DNA of 64,000 bases, from positions 3,410,001-3,474,000 of the forward strand of contig JAPEUQ010000003.1 of NCBI GenBank assembly GCA_027946365.1. Reading direction: 5' to 3'. The stretch's first letter is position 1. Each line of letters opens with the position of its first letter. Shown piece by piece: positions 49,030-59,998 of the stretch. Source of the stretch: Kalmusia sp. IMI 367209 (lineage: Eukaryota > Ascomycota > Dothideomycetes > Pleosporales > Didymosphaeriaceae). Below the pieces are notes generated by a model. The model saw only the letters and a list, made by a program, of their open reading frames with translations. It was not told where the DNA came from and did no database searches. The translations under genes were made by a program, and so were the position numbers.

Positions 49030-49911
49030 TCATTTGGTGGAGTCGTGACAGTCTTTCAGAGTGTTTATCTCGCGAAGCATGATTATGAGGTCGATCCATA
49101 TCTCCTCCTTTGGTGGGACACCCTCATGTTGATTGGGTTCAAAATTTTTAGTATAGATGTCGAGGTTTCTTTCGATTTCCGCCCACACAGCTTGCCAAAG
49201 GATCTTTTTCTCTGGGCGTCCGGGCTTTCTTTGAACAACTGGGGTGGCCCATTTGAAGTCGGAGGTACCAGTGGAGTAGGACGGAGTATCGGAAGCTGCA
49301 GGTTTTACAAGATTGTTTCCCTCCGTGTTGACAGTCTTGAAGGGCACGCTGCGCCTTCGTTGGATCGTACCAGCCGGTACGAGTCCTTTGCGTGGCCCAA
49401 AGGTTGGGCTAAGAGGGGAGAGCTTCTCAGGTAGCGAAAATCGACGAGGCTTTTCTTCCCCGCTGTAGAGTCCACTTGTATTGAGTCTCTCGAGTGCTAT
49501 ACCTATGCCCTCGTCACTGTACCGGGCGCGGCGATACAATGGTCGGGATGCTGGCGTTGGCACTGGCGCTGGCATAGGTGAAGGGTATGTTTGTGTAGGT
49601 GGTGTGCAGGTTGAGCCACAAGTTCCTGCGTCATAGTCTGGAAACTTGATTCCAGAACTTTTTTGTCGAAGGAGTGCTGGTCGCTCAGCTTCTGAACGGT
49701 GAAATTGGGCTTCCGATCGAAGCTTGGCCAGAAACGTGAGCAAGACAGGCGTCTCGATGACATCAAGCCATCGTGGAGCGGCGTATAGTGGTACAGACGA
49801 AGATGTTGTATCCAGCTCCGATTCAAGAAGGTCCCATTGATCTTTCTTCGGTAGGGGAAGCAACTTAATATTGCGTGGAGCGGAATGCGTAGCCGTATGA
49901 GTAGTGATCAT
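49030..49911 (-). CDS. hypothetical protein
   Basis: A single exon encodes 293 aa from ATG 49911; the frame opens slightly upstream at a TTG that was not used. Residues ~35-95 look helical (APRWLDVIETPVLLTFLAKL, then RSEAQFHRSEAERPALL). The middle is Pro/Ser/Arg-rich and disordered with FSLPEKLSPLSP-like phospho-site style sequence. The last ~60 residues form a likely helical domain (KKILWQAVWAEIERNLDIYT and EEIWIDLIIMLREINTLK). No family is recognised and no signal peptide or membrane helix is present. It is convergent with the small Cys-protein gene. Confidence 0.6.
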   Translation of the reverse strand: MITTHTATHSAPRNIKLLPLPKKDQWDLLESELDTTSSSVPLYAAPRWLDVIETPVLLTFLAKLRSEAQFHRSEAERPALLRQKSSGIKFPDYDAGTCGSTCTPPTQTYPSPMPAPVPTPASRPLYRRARYSDEGIGIALERLNTSGLYSGEEKPRRFSLPEKLSPLSPTFGPRKGLVPAGTIQRRRSVPFKTVNTEGNNLVKPAASDTPSYSTGTSDFKWATPVVQRKPGRPEKKILWQAVWAEIERNLDIYTKNFEPNQHEGVPPKEEIWIDLIIMLREINTLKDCHDSTK

Positions 49912-50202
49912 TGCGAGGCAGTGCAAGCCGAACAATATTGGAGCACATCTGTATTAAATAGGTGTTTCGTTGACGGTTGCAGACGAGGAGCTGCTGAAAC
50001 ACCTGGTGCCGTTCTATCGGGTCCACTCATGGTGTTGTGGGGGAGCCGTTCTTTGTTAGACGGGAGCACAGGGCATATGCCACCACAAGTGTCTTCTCCG
50101 ATGCCAATACTGTGCCGATCGCTTGTTTCAAGTGCGGGGTTCTGGGTTTCTGTAAAAAGCGCTATGAAGCAACAGACACATGCGTGCGTGAACGTCATTT
50201 CG

Positions 50203-50820
50203 TCACTCACTCTCACTCTCGCTTTCGTCGCCGTCATCAACTTGAGCCAGGATGCTGCTTTCGGGCTCTGCTCTTCTGTCGACGGCTTTATTGATGCTTT
50301 CTAGCATTTGATTGGGTTTTCCAGCCTCTGCTGCTTTTGCGCGCCGGATGATCAGCTTAGCCCGCCGGATCACCTCTTCTTCTGCCTTCCTTATTGTCCC
50401 GCTCACTCTCACGACCTTGAACACGACTGGAGTATCGATGGGTCTCGGGAGTTTCGTGATGAAGGTCAGCGCTGCCCATACCATTTCATAGTGCTCGCGC
50501 GGACATCGTATAATAGCCGTCGACGTTGCGGGGGACCAGTAGTTGACTGTATAAACGTGAGAAACGAAAGCTGGCGAATTCAATAGAAGAACGTGAAGGC
50601 TACCTTTGAGCGTCCTGTTTGCCATGCCCATTCCGTAGTCACCATACAATTCCGCGATTCCATCTCTTATGAGTCGCAAAAGCAGCCCGGTGTGGAAACC
50701 GTCTGGTGTGGGCGCGTGGAACTGGACGAGCTCCGGTACAGCATCTTCAGACTTGATGGCTGTACTAGCGGTTGGATAGAGAATATTTATCACCAGGTAA
50801 CGGTTCTTGACGCGAACCAT
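50203..50820 (-). CDS. pop5: RNase P/MRP protein subunit Pop5
   Basis: Exons are 50820-50604 and 50546-50203, giving 186 aa. The start MVRVKNRYLVINILYP is diagnostic of Pop5; ATG 50820 is therefore chosen over in-frame codons upstream. The conserved core is VNYWSPATSTAIIRCPREHY then MVWAALTFITKL. The C-terminus is an acidic SESESE tail. Pop5 is a structural subunit of RNase P and RNase MRP, which process tRNA and rRNA precursors in the nucleus. The 57-nt intron (GTAGCC..ACAG) is a multiple of three with no stop, so unspliced sequence reads through as 19 extra residues. The family alignment (LK-VNYWSPAT) shows it must be an intron. Confidence 0.92.
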   Translation of the reverse strand: MVRVKNRYLVINILYPTASTAIKSEDAVPELVQFHAPTPDGFHTGLLLRLIRDGIAELYGDYGMGMANRTLKGSLHVLLLNSPAFVSHVYTVNYWSPATSTAIIRCPREHYEMVWAALTFITKLPRPIDTPVVFKVVRVSGTIRKAEEEVIRRAKLIIRRAKAAEAGKPNQMLESINKAVDRRAEPESSILAQVDDGDESESESE

Positions 50821-51262
50821 GCTGCAGCAATTTGATTTTATGTGGCCGTGTCGCAAGTGTTGAAGAATAACAGCGCCAAGAGTCCCCGGTGCGCACAATC
50901 CGTTGCACAGAATTAGCCAGTGTGTGTATGTGTGTAGCAATGTTGAAGCTTGAGTGCCAGCTATGCAAGGTACCGATTATTCCATCACTTTCGTGAGTGG
51001 GAAACCAAAGTTCACAGATCAGCCCCAGGATAAATACGAGCCTCGGCCCTGCAGCGCGCCTTTCCCGATGCTGCCTAGCCCCCTAAGCAAGATGACGCTG
51101 CACTGCCAGAGGCAGCCACGCTCTCCGCTCTCCACACCAACACCAACAACACGATTGTCTTCCCTACCAGGCACCGCCAGCTACACTACCGAACCTGCTG
51201 TAGAGCTCCAGAAGCCATCTCACTCACCCCACACAAGCGGCCAGTCCGGCGCCTACACCACC
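50821..51262. promoter_or_regulatory. shared divergent promoter region (Pop5 / R-SNARE)
   Basis: This 442-bp region lies between two divergent start codons. The side next to 51263 is rich in ACCACC/CACACC pyrimidine-type sequence. Promoter role is inferred from position. Confidence 0.45.
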
Positions 51263-52114
51263 ATGGCATCCTCATCCGGCTCAACGCAGCTCCTCTAGTA
51301 CGTACTCCTACCATCCTCCTCTCTAGGCTCCAAGACTAACCAACCCTTCCCTTCTCCAGCGCCGGAATAGCCCACAACACCAAGATTCTCGCCGAGCACA
51401 CGGCCTCCCCCTCGTCAAACACGTCCTCGCTCCTCTCCGTCATCCTCCCCAAACTCACGCACACGACCGCCGAGCACAAAACCCTCGACGTAGACCCCTA
51501 CTTTGCGCACTACCACACCCTCTCGCCCGCCGACTACCCGGCCTCGCAGGCCTCAGCGGGCGGCCTCACGTTCCTCGTCGTAGCCGAGAAGGCGCTCGGC
51601 CAGCGCATCCCCTTCGGCTTCCTGACGACGCTCGAGAAGAAGTTCTTCGAGCGCTTCGATCCGAGCAGCACCGATTTTGCCGCGCTGCCGAGCTATGGGT
51701 GCGCGGGGTTCAATGGCGAGATGCGAAGGCTGATGGTGGAGTTGGGCGGCACGGAGAGCGGGAAGGGGGATGCGCTGAGGACGGCGCAGAGGGAGATTGA
51801 GGGTGTGCGGGAGATTATGACGGAGAATATTGAGAGGGTTTTGGATCGTGGGGAGAGGCTGGATCTGCTGGTTGACAAGACGGGGCGGTTGGGCGATTCG
51901 GCAAACGAGTTCCGCGTAAGGAGTAGGGGGCTGCGGAGAAGGATGTGGTGGAAGAATGTTAAGTTGATGGTGTTGTTGGTGCTGGTGGTGGTATTCTTGC
52001 TATATCTGTTTGTCGGCTTTGGATGTGGACTACCTGGTAAGTGCAATTACTGTTTTGCTGCGTGTGAGCGAGAGCTAACGTGTCACAGCTTGGGGACGGT
52101 GCTTGCGCCGTTAA
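51263..52114 (+). CDS. longin-type R-SNARE (VAMP7/Nyv1-like)
   Basis: Exons are 51263-51297, 51360-52036 and 52089-52114, giving 245 aa. A longin domain begins at LLYAGIAHNTKILAEHTA and continues through LTFLVVAEKALGQRIPFGFL. The R-SNARE motif spans ~residues 150-205 (TAQREIEGVREIMTENIERV, then the zero-layer Arg in LDRGERLDLL). One C-terminal membrane anchor follows (MVLLVLVVVFLLYLFVGFGC), with a short luminal tail encoded by the last exon. Such proteins drive fusion at vacuoles or late endosomes. The longin plus SNARE layout fits VAMP7/Nyv1 rather than Ykt6, which lacks a membrane helix. Confidence 0.9.
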
Positions 52115-52769
52115 GTAGCACTTTAAAGCGATGTACAGTCCCGTACCTTCTCCTTCATGTACTAGCAACACGATTCGAGCAAATATTTGATAAGCCGAGC
52201 TTCATACTTGTACGGATACCATCAGGCGTTATAGAGTAAAACACCGATAGTCACGATCGTAACGTTCGTAATCAACTTCGCAGTCACCCACGGTCACCCA
52301 TACCCTTGACATGTTGAAAGAATTCTGTATATGGTGTTACCCTAGGGCACACAATACAGACATGAATTGCCGAACACGATGCCTCACACAGTGAGTCGTT
52401 CATCCTACACAAGCGCCGCCCAATGCAAACCCTATACCAACCCAATGCATACCCAAAAAAGCCCAGACCACCCAATGACCCACACGCCCAAAACCAAAAA
52501 CCCATCGCCGAAAAATTGAAATAGCTCCCCCCAATCCAGGAAATGCAAAATAAATTACGTAAACGTAGCGTAGTCATACATATCTCATGTCTACAAGCCC
52601 AGAAACTCCAGTCTAATGCTTTTGGAGGGAGTGTCCTCTACGGAAGGTATATATAGCTAAGTGAGAGAATGAAAAGAAAACGCCTTTGGGTTTGTAGATG
52701 CTTTTGTAGTTGAAGCCAGAAACGCCTCAAACAGGTCTGAATCAATCGTGCAATTTGCCGAGAACTGGA
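52115..52769. other. convergent 3' intergenic region
   Basis: This is tail-to-tail space between the R-SNARE gene and the CPSase-ATCase gene. Reading on past the true ATCase stop in another frame produces a false C-terminus to 52657; no other feature. Confidence 0.5.
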
Positions 52770-55700
52770 CTAAGGAGCCATGACCATCGCGAGCAACGCC
52801 ATGCGTGTGTACAGTCCGTACCTCATCTGTGGCCTGATTAGCATACAATTTCAGCAAGTCAAGAATTGCAGTACTCACCTGTCTGAAGTAAGCCGCACGA
52901 GGGTCAAAGTCCACCTCTTCGTGAATCTCATTATTCCTCGGCAGGGGGTGCATGACAATCATGTTGGCCTTAGCTGCCTTCAGCACCTTGTTGTCGATGA
53001 TGAAGCTGTCCTTCGTACGCTCGTAGCTAGCCAGGTCTGCGAAGCGCTCCTTCTGTACACGTGTGCAGTACAAGACATCCGATTTGGCAACGATATCAGA
53101 TGTGAGGTCATTCGAGACAGTGCCGAGCTGTCCACGAGACTGGAGGGCTTCACGAACGGAACTAGGAATGGGGAGCGACTCGGGCGAGACCAGGTTGATC
53201 GTAACATCATAGTGGGACAGCAGCTCGCAAAGAGAGTGCACTGTGCGGCCGTACTTGAGATCGCCGACGAAGGTTATGTTCAAGCCATTGACCGTTCCTA
53301 GTTCCTCGCGAATGGTGAAGATATCGAGAATGGCCTGGGTTGGATGTTCTCGGCTTCCGTTGCCAGCGTTGATGATTGGAACATCTGAGAATTTCGTCGC
53401 AATGTCAATAGACTCCTCCCTTGGGTGCCGGAGGACAATGGCGTCACCATAACATCCAAGCGTTCGGATGCTGTCTGCAATGGATTCGCCCTTCTGAGTT
53501 GAGGACACGCCCTCGTTGATCTGCACGACTTCTCCACCGAGGCGCTTCATTGCGGCATCAAAGGACGCCGATGTACGCGTCGACGGTTCGAAAAACATGG
53601 TGCATAGAACGCGACCTTTCAGGATGTCAAGGCATCCCTGCCTCTGAGCGCCAAGGCGCATTTCTTGAGCGATCGTGAAGAGGAGATGAAGGTCCTTACG
53701 GCTAAGCTGCTTGACAGAGGTGATGTGTTTTCCTTTGAAAGGGGATCTGGCCAGTAACTGGGGCAGGGACAATGATTGGTTCATCCGATTCATTTGCATC
53801 AATGAGTGATCGTGGTCATCGGGTGCTTGGGAGAACTCCTGGTAATCAACCTTGCTGATTTCCAGATCATAGTGTCGCGCAAGTGCTTCAATGAGTATCT
53901 TCGCATTCTTGACGTTGGTCACCAATGGGGTTTGATAGTCCACTGCCATACGACGTGTCTGGTAGCCTCGGCTCATGTAGCTGGCTGGACGCCTATAGCG
54001 ATTGTTGGACGGGAGATTGATGTATAGGTCGATCAAGTTGTTTGACAAATGTTGAGTCAACGAATATTCCGGCTTCTGTTTGTCTTCGCTGCTGGGAAGT
54101 ACCTCCAAGAATTTGACAGGAATGCCGTGCTCCTGAATGTAATCAGCGGTTCCGGCAGTAGCGAAGAGGTTGTAGCCCATTTTATGCAGGCTCTCGATCG
54201 ATGGCAACATTTCCAGTTTATCTTTGAAGGACCCAATTGACAGGAGAACGTTCTTGTTGGGCAACTTGAAGCCAGTAGCGATGAGGCCTTTGATGTAAGC
54301 TTCATACTTGGTGCGACCGAAGCACGCTACTTCACCAGTAGAGGCCATCTCTACACCCAGAACAGGATCAGCACCCGAAAGACGAGAAAACGAGAACTGG
54401 GGCACTTTGACGCCGACATAGTCCGCAGGAATCTTAACAGGAGGATACTCGGTGAGAGGCAGACCAGCCATTGCCTTTGTGGCCATCTCGATGAGATCAA
54501 CACCCATGACCTTGGATACGAAGGGGAAGGATCGCGATGCTCGGACGTTACACTCGATGACTTTGATCTCGTTGTCTTTGGCAATGAATTGGATGTTGAA
54601 AGGTCCTGTAACGTTGAGAGCATTTCCAATCTTTCTCGTGGCATCCTCAATGCGTCGCACTGTCTCTGGGTCCAAATCCTGGGGTGGCAGAATTAGCGTA
54701 GCGTCTCCAGAATGAACACCGGCATTCTCAACGTGCTCAGAGATGAAGTGGCCGATCATGGTACCGTTGCGTGCGACAGCGTCCATCTCAATTTCCTTGG
54801 CGTTTTCAATGTACTTTGTAATAACAACTGGATGATCCCGCGAAACCTCAACAGCCTGTTTCAGGAACTCGGCGAGCCCGTCCCTGGAATACACCGTGTT
54901 CATTGCTGCTCCGGAAAGGACATACGACGGTCGGACAAGGACCGGGTAAGACACCTTTTCGCAGAACTCGGTAGCCTCCTCAATGCTCGTAAGCTCTTTC
55001 CAAGCCGGCTGATCGACGGAGATACGGTCGAGCATACGAGAGAACTTGTAACGGTTCTCGGCGGTATCGATCATTTCCGGGGATGTTCCGAGGATCTTGA
55101 CGTTCATGCGATGCAAAGGCAGGGCAATGTTGTTTGGCGTTTGCCCACCCATGGAAATGATGACGCCGCTGGAATTCTCCATCGTGTAGATGTCCAGAAC
55201 CGTTTCGAGACTGATGTTCTCAAAGTAAAGGCGATCCGCCTCATCGTAGTCTGTGGAGACAGTCTCTGGGTCTAAAAAGGAGTACAATTAGCAATTGTTT
55301 ATCTAGAGGGGATATAGGAGTCGCGATATCGAAGGTCGAGTCGTTTCGACAATGATATGTCTTAGGGAGATTTCACTTACTGTAATTGACCATGACCGTC
55401 TTGAAGCCTTGTTCGCGTAATGTGCGGATTGCCCTCACGGAACACCAGTCAAACTCGACCGAAGAGCCAATGCGATATACGCCCGAGCCCAACACCATGA
55501 CACCATTGTCATTGAAGTTGATGTCATGCTCAGTGCCGTTATATGTCAGGTAGAGGTAATTAGTCACGGCAGGGAACTCAGCAGCGACCGTATCGATCTG
55601 CTTAACAACCGGGAAGATGCCAGCGTCAACCCGGGTGCGGCGAACAGCGAGTTCGTTGGTTTCCCAGAACTTGGCCAACTGTCGGTCAGAGTAACCAAGC

Positions 55701-58507
55701 TCTTTGGCCCGTCGAATCAGCGGCTTGGTGATGCTCGCAGTGTTGTAGCCGGACATGAGCTTTTCGAAGTTGCTTAGGTCCTTGAGACGACTCAGGAACC
55801 ACTTATCGATGTTGGTCATTTCCCAAATCTTATCAACACTGTAGCCAGATTTCATCGCATTGGCGATAGCGAATAGACGCTGGTCGGAGGGAGTCTGGAG
55901 TTCCTGGTCGATACCCATCAAGGCCGCAGTCTCGTTGAAGCCAAGATTGTTTGGATCAATGGAACGGATAGCCTTCTGTATGGCTTCTTCAAAGGTTCTT
56001 CCTATGCTCATGACTTCACCCACACTCTTCATAGAGGATCCAAGCAGTGTCGAAACGCGAGTGAACTTCTTCAAGTCCCATCGCGGGATTTTCACCACGA
56101 CATAGTCGAGCGATGGCTCAAAGCAAGCGCATGTGACCTTGGTCACCGAGTTCGAGATTTCGTTGAGTGGGATGTTTAAACCCAGCTTGGCTGCCACAAA
56201 TGCTAGTGGGTAACCGGTCGCTTTGGAAGCAAGCGCAGAAGAGCGGGACAAACGAGCGTTGACCTCGATGATGCAGTACTCGCGGGAAAATGGGTTCAGA
56301 GCATACTGGATGTTGCACTCTCCGACTACTCCGAGATGGCGAATGACGTTGACTGCGGTCGTTCGGAGCATGTTGTAGTCTTCGTCCGACAGTGTTTGCG
56401 ATGGTGCGACAACAATGGAGTCTCCGGTGTGGATGCCAAGCGGGTCAAAGTTTTCCATGTTGCAGACGGTGATGCAGTTGTCGCGGGCATCACGGACGAC
56501 TTCGTATTCGACTTCTTTCCAACCCTTCATACTTCGCTCGATCAGCACCTGAGGGCTTGCTGCAAATGCCACTTTGCAGAGGTCGAGCAGTTGTTGTTCG
56601 TTATCGGCGAAACCGCTTCCGAGTCCACCAAGAGCGTAAGCTGCTCGGACGATGACGGGAAAGCCAATGCCCTTGACCACTTGCATGGCCTCATCAATAG
56701 AGCTTGCAGAGGCTGATTTGGCACACTTCTCGCCAATTGACTCCATACTACGAGCGAAGAGTTCGCGGTCCTCGGTGGTAATGATGGTGTCGATAGGGGT
56801 ACCAAGAACCTTCACACCCAGGCCTTCGAATTCGTCCTTGAGCTGAATACCGACCTGAAGGGCAGTCTGGCCACCAAATGTTACGTAGATGCCATCTGGC
56901 TGCTCTTTCTGAATGACCTTGCGGACAAATTCGGCAGTTACTGGGAGGAAGTACACCTTATCCGCCAAACCCTTTGAAGTCTGTATGGTGGCGATGTTAG
57001 GATTGATCAAGATGGTGTAAATTCCTTCTTCCTTGAGAGCCTTGATGGCTTGACTTCCGGAATAATCAAATTCTCCAGCCTGACCAATGCTCAAGCCACC
57101 ACTGCCGAGCACAAGCACCTTTTTGACATTTACTCGCGGAGACTTGCGTCTGTTCTCTTCAGCAGAGCCTCCAGGGAATTCGACGGGCCGTGAGAGCACA
57201 TCCGGGTTATCGATAGCCTTCTGAATGGTATTGATGAAGACATCGAAGAGATACTCGGTATCCCGCGGCCCAGGGGTATGCTCAGGGTGGAATTGGACGC
57301 TGAAATAGGGCCTTCGGACGTGTCGAATGCCCTCGTTGCTGCCGTCGTTTGCGTTGACAAACAGCTCTTCCCAGCCACTGGGCAGCGTCTTTGAATCAAC
57401 TGCATATCCATGGTTCTGAGAAGTAATATGGCACTGGCCCGAGAGCAAGTTGGTACAGGGGATGTTGTGCCCTCGGTTACCAAACTTCATCTTGACCGTC
57501 TCCGCACCCGCAGCCCTAGCAAGCAGCTGATGACCCAAGCAGATACCGAAAATAGGGGTCCTAGCTTCGTCCATGGCAGACTTGACATGCTTGATTGTGT
57601 CCTCCATCATGGCTGGATCACCCGGTCCGTTGGAGATGAACAAACCATCGTATTCCTTGCCCGCAAGCTGCGGGAAGTCATAGTTCCACGGCACGACCTC
57701 GACTTCGACACCTCTCCTCACAAGGCATCGCAGTTGGTTGTACTTCAGGCCAACATCGACACAGACTACACGGACAGGGCGGCCCGAGGGGTGCTTGAGA
57801 GCCGTGGAGGGGTCGGGAGAATAGATCTTGGGTTCGCTGGTTGACACTGTCGCATTGTTAGCCCACATGAACTATGGCGGCGCGCAAGAAGAGTCACCTT
57901 CTGCTACCAAGTTCTTCTTATTGGGGTCGAGCCACTCGACGTTCGCAAAGTCGGCGCTCCAGTCCACCTCGGTGGCGCCGTCAGTCAGCACCTGTGTGTT
58001 GACCGTGCCGTCGGTGAGGGTGGTGGATATGGGCGAAGACGTGGTCCTCTGCAGAAGGCGGCCGAGCATGCTTCCTTCCTCGCGGATACGCTTGGTAAGT
58101 GCTCGCGTGTCCACACCCGTGATGGCAGGTACGCCCTGCTCCTTCAGCCATGCACCCAGCGAAGAGGTCGCCAGGTGGTGCGAGTACTCTTCGCCGGCAT
58201 ACGTGGCTACGACCAGGCCTGCAATGTGGATTTCTCGGGCCTCAAAGTAGGCGGGGAGGTCCTTGAGCAGGCTGTCCATCTCGTCTCGTGCGGGAACGCC
58301 GTAGTTGCCCACGAGCGGGAAGGTTATGACGAGGATCTGGCCGCGGTACGAGGGGTCGGTGATGGACTCTGGATAGCCCACCATGCCCGTCTGGAAGACC
58401 AGCTCTCCCGCAATGCTCTTGTCGGCACCGAAGCTTTGGCCGAAGCAGACATAGCCGTCCTGCAGCTCGAGGGCCATGTCCTGCCCTGCATCGCGGTCGT
58501 AGGCCAT
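52770..58507 (-). CDS. pyrABCN/ura2: fused carbamoyl-phosphate synthase / aspartate transcarbamoylase (Ura2, pyrABCN type)
   Basis: Exons are 58507-57898, 57846-55381, 55271-52879 and 52826-52770; introns are 51, 109 and 52 nt. The protein is 1841 aa and catalyses the first two steps of UMP synthesis. Order: CPSase small-subunit N-domain (1-200); glutaminase domain with Cys in [11 protein letters not shown] and His-Glu in VQFHPEHT (to ~390); two ATP-grasp halves of the large subunit; an allosteric MGS-like region (target of UTP feedback); ATCase at ~1530-1841 with [23 protein letters not shown] and [20 protein letters not shown]. The last exon restores the proper ATCase end (MRYGLY ... ALLAMVMAP). 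Unlike yeast Ura2 (~2200 aa), only about 40-50 residues separate the MGS region from ATCase, so the inactive DHOase-like domain is missing. Confidence 0.95.
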
Positions 58508-59998
58508 GGTAGCGGAAAGAAAGACAGCTCGAGGGCTTCGGCAGCCGTGAGAGTCGAGTCTGTCAGGCAATTGCTGGAGAGAAGAGAGAAATTTTGGAGG
58601 GGAATGAGCCGCTGATAGCCCGAACCCTCGAAACTTTTTTTTTAACCTGCACCGCAAAGCTCAGTGGCTCGGTGGCTTGGTGGGGCTCCGGCCTGCATTA
58701 GCGGGGTCGAACGTCATTCGCCCGTGCCCCTCGAGCCTCAGGCATCGTGCCGATTTGGCTGTTCAGCTGGGAAAAAAAATATATCATCACTGCCTGTACG
58801 GAAGGGAGGCTGATTGCAGCGGCCCTGGTCGGTCGGGCGCAGAAAGCGGTGAAGGAGGCGATCTGCATGGTCGCTGGGTTGCGGCAAGCATGTTGCCTTT
58901 TCATCCCATCGCACATTTGGCGGGGCTATACTCTCAGTGTTGAGGGGGGACCATCAAGTTGGCCACTCTGTTTGCAACACACCACAACAGCCATCGCTCT
59001 GTACGCTATGCATTAGCACTGTGCACCCGGGGCCCACACACGAACACGCACTGCACGATAACACTCGAACGTTTTCCGGTGACACCCAGAGTGTCACATA
59101 TTCACATCGCTTACCAGCAGGGCAACCGCTTGGCATTTCTTCGCGACGTGGATCGTGGATTACGGCTGCACGCCCATCTCTTCTCGCCAATGGTACCCTT
59201 GAATGCGGCCACATTGGCCAATGACGTGTAGAGCACACATGTTTGTACATGGCTCCGGCCTCGAACGCAGTCGTTATTTGTGAGCCTTCTGCGGTGCGAC
59301 TACATGGAGGCAATATCCCCCAAAGGTCGCCTGACACGGAAATGGTTGAGACTGGAGCGCTGCTTGCATGGGCAGGGCAACATTCCCGCGATCAAGGGTG
59401 TTGGTGAGACCGCGATGACGGGAGCATCGTAGGTGCGTCTCCCGTGGGTAGAGCGAGGGTGGTGAGACATGCGGAAAAGACACCTGCGCCCAGCTGATCC
59501 ATCAGAGTACGTACCGTGAGTCATTAGCAAGGCTCGCGGAGCTGAGCACCACCACGATCCAGGGCATCCGTCCATCACGTCAATGCGGCGAGGTTGCACA
59601 CTCGTCCCCCGTCGAGAGATCTAGGGCGAACGCTACCCTGTCTGTTGTGCATCTGCGCGCAGTAGTCGGTCTTCGCCAACGCGAGGGCGTGGAGCGGCAC
59701 ACGCTGTTATTGGACGACCCCAACCATTGCCAGATTCCCCACGATTTCTTATCAGGGCATACGGCGCGTCTACACCCTCATCATGGTCACGCTCCGCAGC
59801 CATGCCGAAGAGAGCGGTGAAGGGGTCGGTGGTGTAGTAGCACGGCCGATGGCGTGCGGTATCAGTAGCTCTTATCAATTTGTTCATTTCCGCCTTTGAT
59901 GAAACTTTGTCTGCGCTTCTCTCCCACCACCCACTCAGCCCAGCGCACGCACCGAGGGGACGCTGCACATCATCCCGAGGCCTGTGAGGCGGAGATCC
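58508..59998. promoter_or_regulatory. divergent intergenic region (Ura2 / YVC1-like)
   Basis: The region separates two divergent starts. Next to 58507 it carries a T9 tract and GC-rich promoter-like sequence. The frames at 58959-59231 and 59633-59968 are unsupported. No operator was identified. Confidence 0.4.

Noticed and set aside
52657..52769. C-terminal extension of ATCase in the longest reading frame
   Set aside because: Splicing at 52878-52827 restores the conserved ATCase C-terminus and stops at 52770; the extension is intron read-through and 3' flank.
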